From an uncultured Erythrobacter sp. (GTDB lineage: Bacteria; Pseudomonadota; Alphaproteobacteria; Sphingomonadales; Sphingomonadaceae): a DNA stretch of 64,000 nt. This document shows positions 24,732-32,570 of this stretch, in pieces. The notes beneath the pieces were generated by a model. That model saw nothing but the letters and a program-made list of their open reading frames with translations, had not been told where the DNA came from and did no database searches. Position 1 is the stretch's first letter, and each line of letters starts with the position of its first letter. The translations under genes were made by a program, and so were the position numbers. Location of the stretch: contig CANLZP010000001.1 in NCBI GenBank assembly GCA_947495695.1, positions 1,199,069 through 1,263,068 of the forward strand. Direction: 5' to 3'.

Positions 24732-26051
24732 TTAGACGTTCTCCAACGCCTGCCCGAAATCAGCGATCAAGTCATCTGCATCTTCAATACCGATGGAGAT
24801 GCGCACCAGATTGTCGGTGATGCCCAGCTGGGCTTTGCGCTCATCGGGCACAGACAGATGGGTCATGGCAGCAGGAAGGCTGGCCAGCGTTTCCGTGCCG
24901 CCCAAGCTGACCGCCAGCTTGGCAATCTTCATACTGTCGAGGAAGCGGAAGGCTTCTGCCTCGCCGCCCTTGATGAACAGCGAGAAGGTGGAGCCAGCGC
25001 CCGAGCAATGCCGATCAAAGATGTCCTGCTGACGCGGATCGTCGATAAAGCCCAGATAGCCCAAGCCCTCGACCTTGGGATGGTCTTTCAAGAAAGCACA
25101 AACCTTGGCCGCGTTCTCGCCCGCGCGCTGCATGCGCAGCTCGACCGTCTCCAGTGAACGCAGCAGCATCCATGCGGTGTTGGGATCGCAAATGCCGCCC
25201 ATCGTGTTGCGCAGGGCACGGACCGGATCCATCCACTTTTTCGCCCCAGCAATGCTGCCAGCAACAAGGTCAGAATGGCCACCAACATATTTGGTCAGAG
25301 AGTAGACCACGATGTCTGCTCCGTGATCCAACGGGCGGGACCACAGCGGGCCAAGGAAGGTGTTGTCAATGGCGATGGGCGTTGTCTCTGGATCCAGTAA
25401 GGCGTCGCGCGCGGCGGTCACGGCCTCCACATCCACCAACGCATTGGTCGGGTTGGCTGGGCTTTCCAGATAGACCATTGCCACTTTTCCGCCCTGAGCA
25501 TCGGCCTGCGCTTTGGCCTTGGCCAAGACAGCGTCCAATTCTTCTCGGGTCGCACCGGCGGGAAAATCGACATAGGTCACATTGAACTTGCTCATCACCT
25601 TGGCGACGAAGCCCTCGGATGCCGCGTAGAGCGGGCCGGAGTGGACGATCACATCGCCTGCACTGCAATAGGCCAGCATCATAACGGTGATTGCGGTCAT
25701 GCCGCTGGAAAAACTGAGGGCGTCTTCCGCGCCGTCCCAGACCGACAGGCGGTCTTCCAGAATTTCCTGATTGGGTCCGTTGAAGCGTGAGTAGACCAAG
25801 CCTTCTGCACCGCCGGGACGCTTGCCCGTAATGCCTTCGAAGTGACGCTTGCCAGCGGCCGAATTTTCAAACGCAAATGTGCTGGTCAGGAAGATCGGCG
25901 CCTTGAGCGAGCCTTCTGACAGCACCGGGTCAAACCCGTGCCCCATCATCAGAGTGCTGGGCTTCAACTCGCGTCCGCCGATGGATTTTACCTTTGGCTT
26001 GGGCTTGCGGCGAGGGGTCGGGGTGTCAACAGCATCGGTTGCGTCGGTCAT
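24732..26051 (-). CDS. Cystathionine gamma-synthase family PLP enzyme
   Basis: This 439-aa trans-sulfuration-type PLP enzyme has SFSSGMTAITVMMLAYCSAGD for cofactor phosphate binding, AIDNTFLGPLWSRPLDHGAD and the Schiff-base lysine in VYSLTKYVGGHSDLVAG. Family members make or cleave cystathionine, homocysteine or methionine; the exact reaction cannot be fixed. The N-terminus is extended by a basic segment (RRKPKPKVK). The ATG at 26051 has AAGGAAG at good distance; the ORF track's 26129 start reads through the leader. The leader can fold into a pseudoknot that hides this ribosome-binding site. It heads an operon with purT and an SDR gene. Confidence 0.9.
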   Translation of the reverse strand: MTDATDAVDTPTPRRKPKPKVKSIGGRELKPSTLMMGHGFDPVLSEGSLKAPIFLTSTFAFENSAAGKRHFEGITGKRPGGAEGLVYSRFNGPNQEILEDRLSVWDGAEDALSFSSGMTAITVMMLAYCSAGDVIVHSGPLYAASEGFVAKVMSKFNVTYVDFPAGATREELDAVLAKAKAQADAQGGKVAMVYLESPANPTNALVDVEAVTAARDALLDPETTPIAIDNTFLGPLWSRPLDHGADIVVYSLTKYVGGHSDLVAGSIAGAKKWMDPVRALRNTMGGICDPNTAWMLLRSLETVELRMQRAGENAAKVCAFLKDHPKVEGLGYLGFIDDPRQQDIFDRHCSGAGSTFSLFIKGGEAEAFRFLDSMKIAKLAVSLGGTETLASLPAAMTHLSVPDERKAQLGITDNLVRISIGIEDADDLIADFGQALENV

Positions 26052-26153
26052 GCGGAATGCTTCCTTCTTAGACGGTTGTTCAATCGGTGCGCCCAGGAAG
26101 GCAGGCGCTGATTGGACCTCGCGTGGCACCCGTTTCTAACCTCCGCAGAAACG
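26052..26153 (-). promoter_or_regulatory. Structured 5' leader of the cystathionine gamma-synthase-like gene; possible riboswitch
   Basis: Read on the minus strand, the leader has a perfect hairpin CGTTTCT-N9-AGAAACG (26131-26153), then GCGCC-N10-GGCGC (26089-26108). The loop of the second hairpin contains CTTCC, complementary to GGAAG in the ribosome-binding site (26060-26064), which gives a possible H-type pseudoknot. The CTTCCTGG loop followed by an SD pairing recalls the SAM/SAH riboswitch, but I cannot match the full consensus. An alternative pairing GGTGC/GCACC encloses the second hairpin. A perfect 12-bp palindrome TTGCAATTGCAA lies upstream at 26176-26187. Confidence 0.4.
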
Positions 26154-26271
26154 CCTCTCCATCGCGAGAAAGTAATTGCAATTGCAACTATCGCCATTTG
26201 GCCAGTGCTTCAAGCCCGCACGCTGGATGCATGCTCAGCCTATGCTTCGCTTTGCATGCTGAACCCTGGCC

Positions 26272-27681
26272 CTAAACGATCTGCGCCATTGCCCAGACCA
26301 TGCCAACGATCAGGAATACACCGATCAGATCGAGTACCAATCCGGCACCCACCATGCGTTCGATCTTGATCCGGCCCGTGCTCCAGGCAATCGCATTGGG
26401 CCCCGTTCCAGCCGGCAACATAAAGCCCCAGCTGGCGGCAAGGGCTGCTGGCATAGCGAGCAGCATCGGGTCTGCGCCCAAGGCGACAACCAAGGAGGCG
26501 ACCACCGGAATAATGCCGGTGGCGGTGGCAACATTGCTGGCAAATTCGGTAATCACAATGATCATTGCGACCACAGCCAGAGCAACCACGAACAGCGGGA
26601 AGTTTTCCAGAGGCAACAAAGCTTCTGCGAGCCAATCCGCCAGCCCCGATACCTCCATGCCGCCAGCCAATGCCAGACCGCCGCCAAACATCATGATCAC
26701 ACCCCAGGGGGCACGGTCTGCCTCTTTCCAGATGAGCAAGGGCCGCCCTGTTCCATCTGGCAGTAAAAACAGCGCGAAGCTCGCTATGATCGCAATGGTG
26801 CCATTGGTCCAAGACCCGTCAGGCAAAATCGGCTTGACCCACGGCACCGTCATCCAAGCCAGGAAGGTAAGCCCAACGATGGGCACCAAACGCTTCTCGG
26901 CCAAACTCCATTGCGCCTGATTGTCAATCGAGGCGCGGGCCGCTGCCACATCAAATGGGTGCCCTGTGACATTCTGGAACTTGCCGATGATAAAGGCGGC
27001 CAGTGGTACACCCACCAGCACAATGGGCAGTCCGAACAAGGTCCATTGGATGAAGGAAATCTCCACACCAATCAATGTATCGAGCAGGCCCACGGCGATG
27101 GCATTTGTCGGAGAACCAACCAGCGTTCCCAGCCCGCCAATGCTGGCTGCAAAGGCAATCCCCATGGGCAGCGCGCCTGATAATCCTTCACGATCGGATG
27201 CCAATGCCCCGCCACCAACCAGCACCGCCAGCGCCATGGGCATCATGATCAGTGTGGTTGACGTGTTGGATATGAGCATCGAAAGCAGTGCGGCCGAGAT
27301 CATGAAGGCCAGCAGCAATTGGGTTTGCCCGCCCTTGGACCCAATCGCTTTCAATATGGCCAGGCTGAGCCGTTTGTGCAGGCCGGTGCGCTCAATTGCT
27401 AAGGCGACAAATGCCCCGCCCAACAACAGAAACAGGATAGGCGAATAATAGGTGCTAGCCGTTTCTCTGGCGCTGGAAACGCCCGAAAATGGCAAAACCA
27501 CAAATGGGAGCAATGCAGTGACAGTTAGCGGCACGGCTTCGGTCATCCACCACGAGGCCATCCACACAACCAGCCCGGCAACGAGCCATGCTCCAATTGG
27601 CATTCCAGCCGGTGGGGAGGTGAATACCGTGATGGCGAATATCAATGGGCCGATCAAACGACCGATTGTTTGCGCAGACAT
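26272..27681 (-). CDS. SLC13/DASS family anion:sodium symporter
   Basis: This 469-aa inner-membrane permease has about 12 hydrophobic helices and the SLC13 pattern: ISNTSTTLIMMPMALAVLVG (SNT motif) near residue 137, GGLGTLVGSPTNAIAVGLL near residue 185, and a second TEFASNVATATGIIPV near residue 390. Family members import dicarboxylates, citrate or sulfate with sodium. The substrate is not evident. It stands alone on the minus strand between the cystathionine gamma-synthase-like gene and the DUF547 gene. Confidence 0.92.
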   Translation of the reverse strand: MSAQTIGRLIGPLIFAITVFTSPPAGMPIGAWLVAGLVVWMASWWMTEAVPLTVTALLPFVVLPFSGVSSARETASTYYSPILFLLLGGAFVALAIERTGLHKRLSLAILKAIGSKGGQTQLLLAFMISAALLSMLISNTSTTLIMMPMALAVLVGGGALASDREGLSGALPMGIAFAASIGGLGTLVGSPTNAIAVGLLDTLIGVEISFIQWTLFGLPIVLVGVPLAAFIIGKFQNVTGHPFDVAAARASIDNQAQWSLAEKRLVPIVGLTFLAWMTVPWVKPILPDGSWTNGTIAIIASFALFLLPDGTGRPLLIWKEADRAPWGVIMMFGGGLALAGGMEVSGLADWLAEALLPLENFPLFVVALAVVAMIIVITEFASNVATATGIIPVVASLVVALGADPMLLAMPAALAASWGFMLPAGTGPNAIAWSTGRIKIERMVGAGLVLDLIGVFLIVGMVWAMAQIV

Positions 27682-27809
27682 ACTGGGTGCTCTCCCTAAG
27701 CTTTCGAGAAAGTCTCTAGCAGCTTCGCGTCAGCAATGCGCGCCCGATCGATCGATTACCCACGACTTGGCAACTCGCTGGCAAGCCTGTGCAGGTATGT
27801 TCGGCCGTT

Positions 27810-28985
27810 CTAGTCCACTTCGTTGGTGGCAGCTTCGCCCTCTTCGCCGGGCAGAGTGATGTTTTCGAATGTGACGGTACCTGTCCGGCCTTCGCGGATC
27901 AGACGCTCGATCTTGGTCTGACGCTCGGACAGCAACCGTGCCATGCCCTGTGGCACCCGGAAGCTGACGGAGCTACCATCGGAGGTGACGTTCGAATAGC
28001 TCGGCTCGCGAACCCCTCCGGCCATATCCGCAATGTCAGGTTCGGATATTGCAGCATCGACCGTGCTGGTCTGTTGCATCAATTCAAGCACGTCAGCATC
28101 GGCATAGGTCGTGATGTGCGCGCGGATATCTTGGTCCCATTCAGGGAAATAAAAGGGTTGTGCCTCTGCATAGATTTCAGAGACCTGAAGTCGGTCAGAA
28201 CGCTTTTGTGTGCCGCGCAGTGAATTGACAAAGTCGCGAGCAGACTTGTCGAGCAATCGGCCAACGTTCTCCGCAGTGTAAGCTTCTGACTGGATGGATG
28301 GTCCACCAATGTCGCCGCGCCAGAACCCATAAATAACCTTGGGATTGCGCCAGTGGCGATAGACGATCTGGGTGCGGATATCTTTGAGGCTCATGGACAC
28401 GCCCTTGACCGAGAGGATCTTGGCCTCGTCCATCGGAACACCATCAATTTCGATCTCACGCGGCTGGCGTACTGGCCATGCATTGGCGATCTGCTCGATC
28501 ACGGTGACATTGTGCAAATTGATCCAGAAAGCGAGCTGCTCGTTCCGGCTCAGTTTTGCGATATCCAGTTCGGTGCCAACTCTTTCCAGATCTTGCCGGT
28601 ATTCGGTAAAAGTGGCGATGACTTCCTGATCGAGGAAGGAGAACAGAATACGGTTCCCTTCCAGTCGATAGCGCGAATCATGACCATAGATGCGTCGGCT
28701 ACCCATGCCTGAGCTGGGCCGCCCGGGATTTTGGCGGAGCGATTTGCCCATCCGAAAAACAAGATAGTTCATCGCCTCGTCCCAGATTTCGTAATCAATT
28801 CGGTTGCGGACTGGCGTATCGGTCGGGGTAAAGGTCGAGAAATCCGGATTTGCTTCCGGCATCGCAAACAGAGCCACTGCGCTGTTTGTGGCCAATGGAC
28901 TCGGCTGGGTCGATTCCGCTTGTGCAGCGGGCGCGCACGCCAAGAATGCCGTCACTGCGATTGTGCTGATGGTGGCTTTACCCAT
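27810..28985 (-). CDS. Secreted DUF547 domain protein
   Basis: This 391-aa protein has a Sec signal peptide (residues 1-23, cut after AQA) and a DUF547 domain with SRNEQLAFWINLHNVTVIEQI near residue 150 and the conserved VSMSLKDIRTQIVYRHWRNPKVIYGFWRGDIGGPSI stretch. DUF547 proteins resemble papain-like/transglutaminase-type folds by distant similarity, but their function is unknown. The tail after residue 300 is low in similarity to the family. It follows infC on the same strand but lies beyond infC's terminator. Confidence 0.88.
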   Translation of the reverse strand: MGKATISTIAVTAFLACAPAAQAESTQPSPLATNSAVALFAMPEANPDFSTFTPTDTPVRNRIDYEIWDEAMNYLVFRMGKSLRQNPGRPSSGMGSRRIYGHDSRYRLEGNRILFSFLDQEVIATFTEYRQDLERVGTELDIAKLSRNEQLAFWINLHNVTVIEQIANAWPVRQPREIEIDGVPMDEAKILSVKGVSMSLKDIRTQIVYRHWRNPKVIYGFWRGDIGGPSIQSEAYTAENVGRLLDKSARDFVNSLRGTQKRSDRLQVSEIYAEAQPFYFPEWDQDIRAHITTYADADVLELMQQTSTVDAAISEPDIADMAGGVREPSYSNVTSDGSSVSFRVPQGMARLLSERQTKIERLIREGRTGTVTFENITLPGEEGEAATNEVD

Positions 28986-29139
28986 GGATCAAGTAACCTT
29001 TGTCTGCGGCACCAAAATAATGGAGCAAATAATTGCTATCTATCTGGAATGTAATGGTTGCACGTGAAACCTCAACGGTTTCGGTCGACTATGGTTGCAA
29101 GTTGATCGAATAGCCGCGCCAACATTCTCGACCTGATGC

Positions 29140-29168
29140 AAAAAGGGCGCACAATTCTGCGCGCCCCT
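29140..29168 (-). terminator. Rho-independent terminator of infC
   Basis: On the minus strand GGGCGCGCA-GAAT-TGTGCGCCC forms a 9-bp stem (one G-T pair) with a four-base loop, followed directly by TTTTT. It starts 27 bases after the infC stop codon. This is the best intrinsic terminator on the minus strand of the window. Confidence 0.88.
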
Positions 29169-29194
29169 TCATAAATGCGATTGCTTAGCCAAGC

Positions 29195-29713
29195 CTATTT
29201 TGGGGCGAGCACCATCAGCATTTGGCGTCCTTCAAGGCGCGGAAACGCCTCTACTTTGGCAATTTCTTCAACATCGGTTTGCACCCGGCGGAGCAGATCC
29301 ATGCCCAGATTCTGGTGCGCCATTTCGCGCCCCCGGAACCGCAAAGTGATCTTCACCTTGTCGCCGTTTTCGATGAACTTGTTCACGTTGCGCATCTTCA
29401 CGTCATAATCATGCGTGTCGATATTGGGGCGCATTTTGACTTCTTTAATGTCCTGAGTTTTCTGCGTTTTACGCGCAGCATTGGCTTTTTTCTGAGCCTC
29501 ATAGCGGTATTTGCCGACATCCAGGAACTTGGCCACGGGCGGGTCCGCATTGGGGGATACTTCGACCAGATTCAGGCCGAGGTCATTCGCTTGTTCCATA
29601 GCTTCACGGGTATACATCACACCAAGGTTTTCACCTTCGTGATCGATTACGCGTACTTTTTCGGATTGGATGAAATTATCGTAGCGTGGGCCGCTCTTGG
29701 TAGGCGGGGCCAT
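29195..29713 (-). CDS. infC: Translation initiation factor IF-3
   Basis: IF-3 binds the 30S subunit and secures correct start-codon choice. The 172-aa protein has the N-domain ([14 protein letters not shown]) and the C-domain ending [35 protein letters not shown]. It starts with a plain ATG at 29713, unlike the AUU start used for autoregulation in E. coli. The usual followers rpmI and rplT are absent; a strong terminator ends the transcript instead. The start [15 protein letters not shown] fits alphaproteobacterial IF-3. Confidence 0.97.
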   Translation of the reverse strand: MAPPTKSGPRYDNFIQSEKVRVIDHEGENLGVMYTREAMEQANDLGLNLVEVSPNADPPVAKFLDVGKYRYEAQKKANAARKTQKTQDIKEVKMRPNIDTHDYDVKMRNVNKFIENGDKVKITLRFRGREMAHQNLGMDLLRRVQTDVEEIAKVEAFPRLEGRQMLMVLAPK

Positions 29714-29788
29714 TGAACGCCGAGGTGGACGGGCTATGGGGCTTTCTCCTTTGGTAGCCTTCAGTTGATGGGCGCTATGTAGGGATTA

Positions 29789-30520
29789 TCAGCGCGAAAC
29801 GCTAGGTGAGTCTTGGGTCGAAGAACGAAATAACGGGAAGTGTAGCAATTTTCCCCGTGTCGGCACGATTGCATCGATCTTATCAGCCGGGCTGAGCGCG
29901 TCCAAAACCGCCTGATCGCTCGCGTCCATTCCGCCGGTATAGGCGCCAAATGCCGGGAGGATCATGCGGTCTCCAGCATCGCATCTTGAGCTTTTTACGG
30001 CGCATGGCCTGGCGATGTGCCGGTCGCGCACTGTCACGCGCATCTTGGGGTGGAAATGGCCCGATAACTCGGGCTGAGTTTCACCGCTCTTGGCGATATG
30101 GCGCAGGACAATCCCGCCCACCTCTAACTCGTCTTCAATCTGGCCGCCAAAACCCCGGTGCATCTGTTCGTCATGATTGCCCGTGATCCACACCCAATCG
30201 AGTGCCCTTGTCAGGGCCTCCAGCATGCCACATGCATAAGCATCCAAACGGTGAGTGCCGTCATCATCGTGGAAATTGTCCCCCAGCGTAATGACCCGCC
30301 GCGCGCCGGTTGCTTTTACAGCATCGGCAATCCTTTCCAGCGTCGCTCTGCTGTCATATGGCGGCAGCATCTGGCCGCGTTGGGCGTAATAACTGCCCTT
30401 TTCCAAATGCAGATCGGACACCAACAGTGCCTGCTCGGCCGGCCAATAGAGCGCCTGGGACGTGCTCATAACAAGCTCGTTTCCGGCGAAATCAAATGGG
30501 GCGAACGAAACGGGAACCAT
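29789..30520 (-). CDS. pdeM: Metallophosphoesterase, PdeM type
   Basis: This 243-aa calcineurin-like phosphoesterase has all metal motifs: SDLHLEKG near residue 37, GDNFHDDDG near residue 82, TGNHDE near residue 116 and LSGHFHPKM near residue 153. The layout matches PdeM, the phosphoesterase linked to the ligase-associated DNA repair genes. Those partners (ATP ligase, Lhr-type helicase, exonuclease) are not in this window, so it is an orphan here. The ATG at 30520 is preferred; the ORF track's 30652 start crosses the FNR box region. It diverges from hemF. Confidence 0.88.
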   Translation of the reverse strand: MVPVSFAPFDFAGNELVMSTSQALYWPAEQALLVSDLHLEKGSYYAQRGQMLPPYDSRATLERIADAVKATGARRVITLGDNFHDDDGTHRLDAYACGMLEALTRALDWVWITGNHDEQMHRGFGGQIEDELEVGGIVLRHIAKSGETQPELSGHFHPKMRVTVRDRHIARPCAVKSSRCDAGDRMILPAFGAYTGGMDASDQAVLDALSPADKIDAIVPTRGKLLHFPLFRSSTQDSPSVSR

Positions 30521-30580
30521 TCTGTGTCCTTGCCGCGCACCGCAGCCTTTGGCAAGGGGAATGCAAAGTTTGTATCGGGC

Positions 30581-30594
30581 TTGATCCGGATCAA
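30581..30594. promoter_or_regulatory. Perfect FNR/Anr box between pdeM and hemF
   Basis: TTGATCCGGATCAA matches the FNR/CRP-family consensus TTGAT-N4-ATCAA exactly. It lies 84 bases before the hemF ATG and 60 bases before the pdeM ATG. In Pseudomonas, hemF is regulated by Anr through such a box. It probably adjusts heme synthesis to oxygen through an FnrL-type regulator; which gene it controls, and in what direction, cannot be read. Confidence 0.8.
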
Positions 30595-30678
30595 ACAAAG
30601 CTGAGCAAATCGACGTATAAGCGTGCTCGAAATTACTCCAACAGCCCCGCAAAGGGCTCAGATGGCTGCAAGGATATC

Positions 30679-31536
30679 ATGACCAATTGGCAATCCCACA
30701 CTGACCGCGCGCGAACATGGTTCGAGGATCTTCGAAACCAGATCTGTGCAGAGTTCGAAGCGATTGAGCGGGAGGCCGGTTCTGATGCGAGCTTTCAATA
30801 CAAAGCCTGGACCCGCGAAGAAGCGGGCAATGCAGATCCGGGCGGCGGCACCCAGGGTCTGATGAAGGGCAAAGTGTTTGAAAAGGTCGGGGTCAATGTC
30901 TCGACCGTGCGGGGAAATTTCAGCCAGGAATTTGCCGGACAGGTGAACGGTGCCAGTCCCGAAAGTCCCGGCTTTACCGCGACCGGCATCTCGCTGGTTG
31001 CCCATATGGCCAATCCGCATGTGCCAGCGGTGCATATGAATACGCGTTTTCTAACCACCCAAGCGGCTTGGTTTGGTGGCGGGGCGGATCTTAACCCGCC
31101 GCTCCCTTATGAAGACGATACAGAGGCTTTTCATGCGGCCTTTCGGGCGGCCTGTGCGGCGCATAACCCAACCTATTATGATCGCTTCAAAAAGTGGGCG
31201 GACGAGTACTTCTACATTCCCCATCGCGGTGTCCATCGCGGTGTTGGCGGGATTTTTTACGACCATCTTGAATGCGAGGATGACGCTGCTTTCGATCGCA
31301 ATTTTGCGTTTACGCAGGACGTCGGAAAATCATTCCTCGATATCTATCCCAAGCTGGTGCGCAAGCGGATGGAGGCGGATTTTTCGCCGCAGGACAAACA
31401 ACAGCAGCTGGAATGGCGCGGGCGCTATGCCGAGTTCAATCTGGTTTATGACCGCGGCACTTTGTTTGGCCTGAAAACTGGCGGAAACATTGATGCGATT
31501 TTGATGAGCCTGCCACCAGAGGCGGTGTGGAGCTGA
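30679..31536 (+). CDS. hemF: Oxygen-dependent coproporphyrinogen III oxidase
   Basis: HemF decarboxylates coproporphyrinogen III to protoporphyrinogen IX using oxygen. The 285-aa protein has VAHMANPHVPAVHMNTRF, WFGGGADLNPPLPYEDD and the long FYIPHRGVHRGVGGIFYDHLE stretch of the family. The ORF begins far upstream at 30496, but the family N-terminus starts at the ATG at 30679. A perfect FNR box lies 84 bases upstream. The end abuts the convergent GH16 gene with no gap. Confidence 0.96.
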   Translation: MTNWQSHTDRARTWFEDLRNQICAEFEAIEREAGSDASFQYKAWTREEAGNADPGGGTQGLMKGKVFEKVGVNVSTVRGNFSQEFAGQVNGASPESPGFTATGISLVAHMANPHVPAVHMNTRFLTTQAAWFGGGADLNPPLPYEDDTEAFHAAFRAACAAHNPTYYDRFKKWADEYFYIPHRGVHRGVGGIFYDHLECEDDAAFDRNFAFTQDVGKSFLDIYPKLVRKRMEADFSPQDKQQQLEWRGRYAEFNLVYDRGTLFGLKTGGNIDAILMSLPPEAVWS

Positions 31537-32430
31537 TTATTCGGGAGCGTAAACCCGCACCCAATCCACTTCCATCGCAACGCCGCCCTGCTTGATCTGC
31601 TCTGCCGTTTCAGCGGGGAGGCCGTAATAGGGCTGTTTGATCCCATTGGTTTTGGCCGGATAGATGCCGCCGACGGCGAAGTTCAGAATCGCGAATTTTG
31701 GCGTGTCGAAACGCCATTCGCCATAATATCCAACCATCTCCTTGGTGGCGCGATAGGTCAGGCGACCGTCCACCTCGAACAGCACGGCATCGCTGGTCCA
31801 TTCCACTGCATAGGTGTGCCAATCGGTTGCATCTTGCCCGTCAGAGAAAAAATACTTGTTCACGATCGGCGTCTCGCCTGAATAGCCAGGGCCATGCAGG
31901 GCCACGCCTGTCCAATCGGTTTCGCCGACATATTCCATGATGTCGATCTCGCCGGTTTGCGGCCATTGGCCGTTGCCCAGCAGCCAGAACGCAGGCCATA
32001 CTCCCTCGGCATCAGGCAGTTTGATGCGCGCTTCTATGCGGCCATGGGTGAATTCGAACTTGTCACGTGTGTTGACCCGGCCAGAGATGAAGTCCGCATT
32101 GCGATCTTCCCTGCTGTCGACGCCAGGACGATAGACCGGACGCAATACCAGCGCGCCGCCATCGGCACCCTCGATGTCCTGCGCGATAGAGATAGTATCG
32201 GGCGAATCGAGATAGGCTTGCAACTCGTCATTGACCCAGAAATCCATCCCCACAACATTCCATTTGGAACGATCAAGGTCAGGGGCATTGAATTCATCAG
32301 CGAACAGCAATTCGCGGTCAGCCAATTGTTTGGGATCGCCATTTTTAGCTGCGCTGATAGATGTCGATAGATCGCATCCAGCTGTACCCAGAGCAAGGCC
32401 CACGAGCGCGATTGCGGCCAACACTTTCAT
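31537..32430 (-). CDS. Glycoside hydrolase family 16 lipoprotein
   Basis: This 297-aa protein has a lipoprotein signal peptide with LGTAGC (Cys near residue 19) and a GH16 domain. The catalytic core GEIDIMEYVGE near residue 165 has the nucleophile and acid/base Glu residues of the E-x-D-x-x-E motif. GH16 enzymes cut beta-1,3- or beta-1,3/1,4-glucans, laminarin, agar or carrageenan. DEFNAPDLDRSKWNV near the start is typical of laminarinase-like members. It is probably tethered to a membrane and acts on marine or plant polysaccharides. It is a single gene, convergent with hemF and divergent from the rel gene. Confidence 0.92.
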   Translation of the reverse strand: MKVLAAIALVGLALGTAGCDLSTSISAAKNGDPKQLADRELLFADEFNAPDLDRSKWNVVGMDFWVNDELQAYLDSPDTISIAQDIEGADGGALVLRPVYRPGVDSREDRNADFISGRVNTRDKFEFTHGRIEARIKLPDAEGVWPAFWLLGNGQWPQTGEIDIMEYVGETDWTGVALHGPGYSGETPIVNKYFFSDGQDATDWHTYAVEWTSDAVLFEVDGRLTYRATKEMVGYYGEWRFDTPKFAILNFAVGGIYPAKTNGIKQPYYGLPAETAEQIKQGGVAMEVDWVRVYAPE

Positions 32431-32570
32431 ACCATCTCCCCTTCTTGATAACGTTCACATAACACATTCTGCGTTTAGCGCCAATTGCCCTTAGGCGCGC
32501 GCCTCAATTTCTGCTCAAGCAAATTCTCGCTTGCGCTTTTGCGAGCAATCGTCACATCATCCCGCCACCC

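Noticed and set aside
24516-25157. 213-aa plus-strand ORF opposite purT and the cystathionine gamma-synthase-like gene
   Set aside because: It is antisense to two certain genes and has shadow-type composition.
26052-26153. SAM-II riboswitch
   Set aside because: The stem and loop order and the conserved GATTT core of SAM-II are not found on the transcribed strand; only a general pseudoknot is proposed.
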